Shown here: positions 60,993 to 64,000 of the stretch, piece by piece
Numbering within the stretch: position 1 is the stretch's first letter
How the letters are laid out: every line of letters begins with the position of its first letter
NCBI RefSeq assembly: GCF_008728635.1
Contig: NZ_CP044285.1
Location: 1,798,001-1,862,000, forward strand
DNA from: Hymenobacter baengnokdamensis
Lineage (GTDB): Bacteria; Bacteroidota; Bacteroidia; Cytophagales; Hymenobacteraceae
DNA length: 64,000 bases
Direction of reading: 5' to 3'
The notes under the pieces: generated by a model
The model's input: the letters and a program-made list of their open reading frames with translations, nothing else
Database searches by the model: none
Told to the model about the DNA's origin: nothing
Program-made: the position numbers and the translations under genes

Positions 60993-63403
60993 ATGAACAG
61001 GCTGGTACTTTATTTCATGGGGGTGTTTTTGCTAGCATTAATGTATCCGCGGTTGAGCGTAGGCCAAGCATCGGTCCAAGGCACTGTGGCCGACGGAAGC
61101 GGCCAGGCGCTGCCCTATGCGCCGGTGCTGCTGCTGCGGCTACCCGACTCGGTATTAGTGGGCACTAAAGCTACCAGCATCCAGGGGGCCTATCAATTCG
61201 AGCAGGTAGCCTCCGGCCGCTACGTTATCCGTGCCCTACCGCTGGGCTATGGGCCGGCTCGCTACGCGCTGGCCGTAGTGGGCCCCGGCTTGGTGGTAGT
61301 GCCGCCCCTGCGCCCGCAAGCTGCTCCTACCGCCCTGAAGGAGGTGCTGGTGCAGGGCCGCCTTCCCATGCTGGAGCAGCGCGCCGACCGCACGGTGGTG
61401 AACGTTGACCGGCTAAATACGGCCGGCGACAACGCGCTGGAGGTACTTAAGAAGGCTCCCGGCGTTACCCTCGATAAGGACGACCACATCGTGTACCGGG
61501 GTAGCAGCAGCATGCTGGTGCTGCTCGACGGCAAGCAGACTTACCTGAACGGGGACGCGCTGAGCAACTACCTGAAGTCGCTGCCTGCCTCGGCCCTGAG
61601 CCAGATAGAGCTACTGCCCACGCCTCCGGCTTCCATGGACGCGGCGGGTACAGCTGGGGTTATTAACCTGCGTACCCGGCACAGTACGCTAGCCGGCCTT
61701 ACCGGCACCGCCACGGTAGGGGCAGGCTACGGCCGCTACGAAAAAGGCTGGGCCAGCACCAACCTCGCCTACAACGTGGGCAAGCTACGCACCTTCGGCC
61801 GCTTCGATGTAGGGCACTACAGCTCGTATAACCTACTTAATATCAGCAGAGTAATTCGAGATACTACGTTTGCGCAGGAAAATTACCTGCACTCCAATGA
61901 CAACTCGTTCAGCTACGCGGCCGGGGCCGATGCTCCGCTCTCGGCCCGCCAGACGCTGGGGGTGCAGGTGCGCGGCGCCCTCGACCACACCGATGCGCAG
62001 TTCAGCAGCCAGTCGGTGGCCACCGCGGCCGACGGGCAGCTGGCGGGCCAGCTCACGATGAGCAACCCGCAAACCACCCGCACTACCGACTTGGGCACCA
62101 ATCTGAATTACCGGCTGGCCTTAGACAGTACCGGCCGTGAGCTGACGGCCGACGCCGACCTGGTGCACTACACCAGCGCCCTGCACCAGCAGTTCAACGT
62201 GCTCACCCCCCCCCGCCTGGTGCCACTGGTGCCTTGAGTGGGCAGCAGCGCAGCGACCAAAGCGCGGATGTATTGATTCGGGCCTTGAAGGCCGACTACG
62301 TTCACCCGCTAGCCGGCACCCCCTGGCGCGCCGAGGCTGGGGCGAAAGCCAGCTGGGTGACCACCCATAGCGCCATTACCTTCGACCAGCTGCAGCAGGA
62401 CGAGTGGCAGCCAGACGCTAGCCGCAGCAACCAGTTTCAGTACGACGAAGTAATTGAGGCGGGCTACGCTTCGCTGAGCACTACCCTGCACCAATGGGAG
62501 CTAAAGGCCGGCCTGCGCGGGGAGCATACCTACTCGTTGGGCCAGTCGCCCGGCACCAGCCAGCGGGTAGAGCGCAACTATTTTCAGCTTTTCCCATCGG
62601 CCTTCGTCAGCCGCCAAGTGGGGGAGCACGACCAGGTGAGCGTGGCGGCAGGCCGTCGCATTACGCGGCCCACTTACCAGAATCTGAACCCCTTTGTCAG
62701 CTACACGGATGCTTACACGGCTATCCAGGGTAACCCGTTTTTATTGCCGTCGCTAGCCAACTCATTTGTAATTAACTATGTTCATCGTGATTTTCAGGTG
62801 CTGAGCTTGAGCTACCTGCGCGAAACCAACGTGGTGAATTTAGTGACTTACCAGAACGACCAGACCAAAGTGACCACCACCCGACCCGAAAACCTTGACC
62901 AGGCGCTTACGGTGAGTCTGACCTCGGGTGGGCATATGGAGCTGACCAAGTGGTGGGGCATGGACAACCAGCTCGTGGCGAGCTACGGCGAGGTGCAATC
63001 GCAGGTAGAGGGACAGCAGGTGGAACTGCGCCGCGTTTCGGCCACCTTCAACACCGACCACACCTTGCGCCTGCCCAGGCAGTACCAACTGCTGGTTAGC
63101 GGCAGTTACAGCTCGCCCAGTGTGCAAGGGCTATACTACCTGCGGTCGAGCGGCTACCTGAACCTGGGCCTCAAAAAGCAGCTCTGGAACGGCCGCGCTA
63201 CGCTCAGCCTGCGCGCCAGCGACCTGCTGCGTACCAACCGCTACCGCAGCGTCGTCACCTACAACAACATCAATATGGTATGGAATAACCAGTGGGAGAG
63301 CCGCCGGGTGTCGCTGACGCTCACCATGAAGCTGAGCAGTGGCAAAACCCACGCCAGCCATGCTAGCGGCAGTAGCGACGAAGAAGGCCGGGCCGGCCAC
63401 TAG
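60993..63403 (+). pseudogene. Outer-membrane beta-barrel (TonB-receptor-like) gene, frameshifted at a C9 tract
   Basis: Two frames make one protein. The first (60993-62237) has a signal peptide, a carboxypeptidase-like regulatory domain (QASVQGTVADGSGQALPYAP) and a plug-like region (LKEVLVQGRLPMLEQRADRT ... VLLDGKQTYLNGDALSNYL), and stops soon after FNVLTPP. The second (62234-63403) continues the barrel (GAKASWVTTHSAITFDQ to LSLRASDLLRTNRY). Adding one C to the C9 run at 62206-62214 joins them as LTPPPPGATGALSGQQRSD, giving about 803 residues. This is the outer-membrane barrel family 3 layout. Start ATG 60993 is preferred over TTG 60939. Divergent LytTR pair upstream. Either an assembly undercall or a phase-variable locus. 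Confidence 0.85.
62206..62214 (+). repeat. C9 homopolymer tract in receptor gene
   Basis: Nine consecutive C residues lie in the receptor gene at the exact frame break. It is by far the longest C/G run that I noticed in the window. With ten Cs the receptor would be continuous. Confidence 0.85.
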
Positions 63404-63476
63404 CCGGGCGGCACCCTGGCGGGGACAGGCCATGCACAGCCAGCTAAGAAACGGGTTAAGTTAGCAAGTTTGTGGC

Positions 63477-63735
63477 ATGCCGCAAAAGCGTTATAGCGTA
63501 GACTTAACCGCTCGTCAACGGCAGCGCAGAGTGCCTCTTTTTGTAGTGCAGCGTATGAGCAAGTGGCCGCTCCCGGCTATCGTTAAGGCATCTGCTATGT
63601 GCTTAGGAACGGCCGCGTCTGGCGGGATGTGCCCGCCGACTTGCCCCGTGGGCAACGGTCTACGGCTATTTGCCGGCTAGAGTGCCAATGGCACCTGGGA
63701 GCTGGTGAGTAGCCGCCCGCGCCACGCATTAGTCT
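63477..63735 (+). pseudogene. Decayed IS5-family transposase remnant
   Basis: The first frame reads MPQKRYSVDLTARQRQ, like the start of IS5-type transposases (K-R-Y-x-x-D-L-T). The match continues in other frames: CYVLRNGRVWRDVPADLP (about 63595-63650), WATVYGYL (about 63649-63672) and NGTWELVSSRPRH (about 63687-63725), all parts of the IS5 N-terminal domain (Y-x-x-R-x-G-C-x-W-R-D-L-P-x-D-x-P-P-W-x-T-V-Y-x-Y-F...G-T-W-E). At least three frameshifts separate them and the catalytic domain is absent. No terminal repeats were identified. Confidence 0.75.
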
Positions 63736-63823
63736 TGCCAGGGGTAGCATATTCCTAACCTGGCAGTGCTGAATTCCCGATGAGGCAAATCATTATAAAC
63801 GAATGGTATACATTGGCAAGCGT

Positions 63824-63897
63824 ACCCGCCTGGCGGCAAACAAAACGGTTCGTTGGCCAATTGGCCAACGAACCGTTTTGTTTGCCGCCAGGCGGGT
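63824..63897. repeat. Perfect 74-bp palindrome without spacer
   Basis: The 37-nt arm at 63824-63860 (begins ACCCGCCTGGCGGC, ends GGCCAA) is followed at once by its exact reverse complement at 63861-63897; the centre reads GGCCAATTGGCC. AAAACGG and CCGTTTT blocks within each arm recall the other terminators of this window, so a bidirectional terminator is possible, but length and perfection are unusual. It lies between the IS5 remnant and a minus-strand gene tail. Confidence 0.9.
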
Positions 63898-63958
63898 GTC
63901 TCTATCTCAGCAGCAGGGCTGGTTGTAAAAGTATACCTGGTAACTCTGGGTAATTACC

Positions 63959-64000
63959 CTATTCAGCCAAACCCATCCTCATCGCCCGGCCAACGTGCTC
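63959..64000 (-). CDS. Possible 3' end of a gene continuing beyond the window
   Basis: On the minus strand the last 42 bases read in one frame EHVGRAMRMGLAE and then TAG (63959-63961). With 13 codons this cannot be identified and may be chance. If real, the 74-bp palindrome lies 61 bp downstream of its stop, as expected of a terminator. Confidence 0.2.
   Translation of the reverse strand, partial: EHVGRAMRMGLAE

Noticed and set aside
62206..62214. Programmed ribosomal frameshift at C9
   Set aside because: No slippery heptamer with a downstream structure of the usual kind is apparent; replication or transcription slippage, or undercalling, is simpler.
1..64000. CRISPR arrays, rRNA genes, toxin-antitoxin or restriction systems
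   Set aside because: I looked for regular repeat-spacer arrays, rRNA-like sequence and the usual gene pairs and saw none.

Overview
The window looks like chromosomal DNA of a pigmented, GC-rich member of the Bacteroidota, most like Hymenobacter or a close relative. Reasons: Bacteroidota-type outer-membrane receptors with an N-terminal carboxypeptidase-like domain, a LytTR/LytS pair, TAnnTTTG -7 promoter boxes, a Bacteroidota FtsL-like protein inside the division cluster, and genes for ketocarotenoids. The species call is inference from gene content; nothing was searched.

Layout. 1-3.4 kb: an accessory tract with a Bacteroidota-type tyrosine recombinase whose start lies about 140 bp from the 3' end of a tRNA-Leu(CAA), as in an element integrated into a tRNA gene; a secreted nuclease, a small HTH-like protein and a partial unknown gene belong to the same tract. 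3.5-11.4 kb: housekeeping genes (hscB, an ABM-domain protein, a lipoprotein, an SAM hydroxide adenosyltransferase, phoH, a DUF3817 protein, a GNAT protein, comEC, an enoyl-CoA hydratase). 11.4-18.7 kb: a carotenoid block, crtZ - MerR-type regulator - ECF sigma factor - crtI - crtB - unknown - ispH - crtW, lacking a visible lycopene cyclase. 18.7-23.2 kb: rlmF, then a presumed metal-uptake group (HMA-domain protein, TonB-dependent receptor with a Cys-Cys plug motif, HYC_CC_PP-type protein). 23.3-28.9 kb: SGNH-like protein, esterase, GH5, GH30 and a truncated second GH30. 29.2-46.1 kb: a complete dcw cluster, mraZ-rsmH-ftsL-ftsI-murE-mraY-murD-ftsW-murG-murC-ftsQ-ftsA-ftsZ, preceded by three 10-bp-spaced GTGG repeats that look like the MraZ operator. 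46.2-55.4 kb: a GT9 glycosyltransferase, then a likely copper-acquisition locus (two di-heme peroxidases of the MbnH/CcpA type, an MbnP-like lipoprotein, a Cys-rich small protein, a TonB-dependent receptor and a PepSY membrane protein). 55.4-64 kb: FMN reductase, SDR, cupin, pentapeptide-repeat protein, a LytTR two-component pair divergent from a broken outer-membrane receptor, and two decayed transposase relics (IS481-like and IS5-like), ending in a perfect 74-bp palindrome.

A recurring feature is disrupted reading frames. hscB, the cupin gene and the last receptor each regain the expected family sequence if a single C is added to a C/G run (5, 5 and 9 nt), and the esterase has its signal peptide in a different frame from its catalytic domain. 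Homopolymer undercalling in the assembly is the simplest common cause, but the C9 tract in a surface receptor is also a classical site for phase variation. The most interesting biology is the pair of putative copper-handling loci and the carotenoid block with its MerR-like regulator, whose B12-binding signature is eroded.
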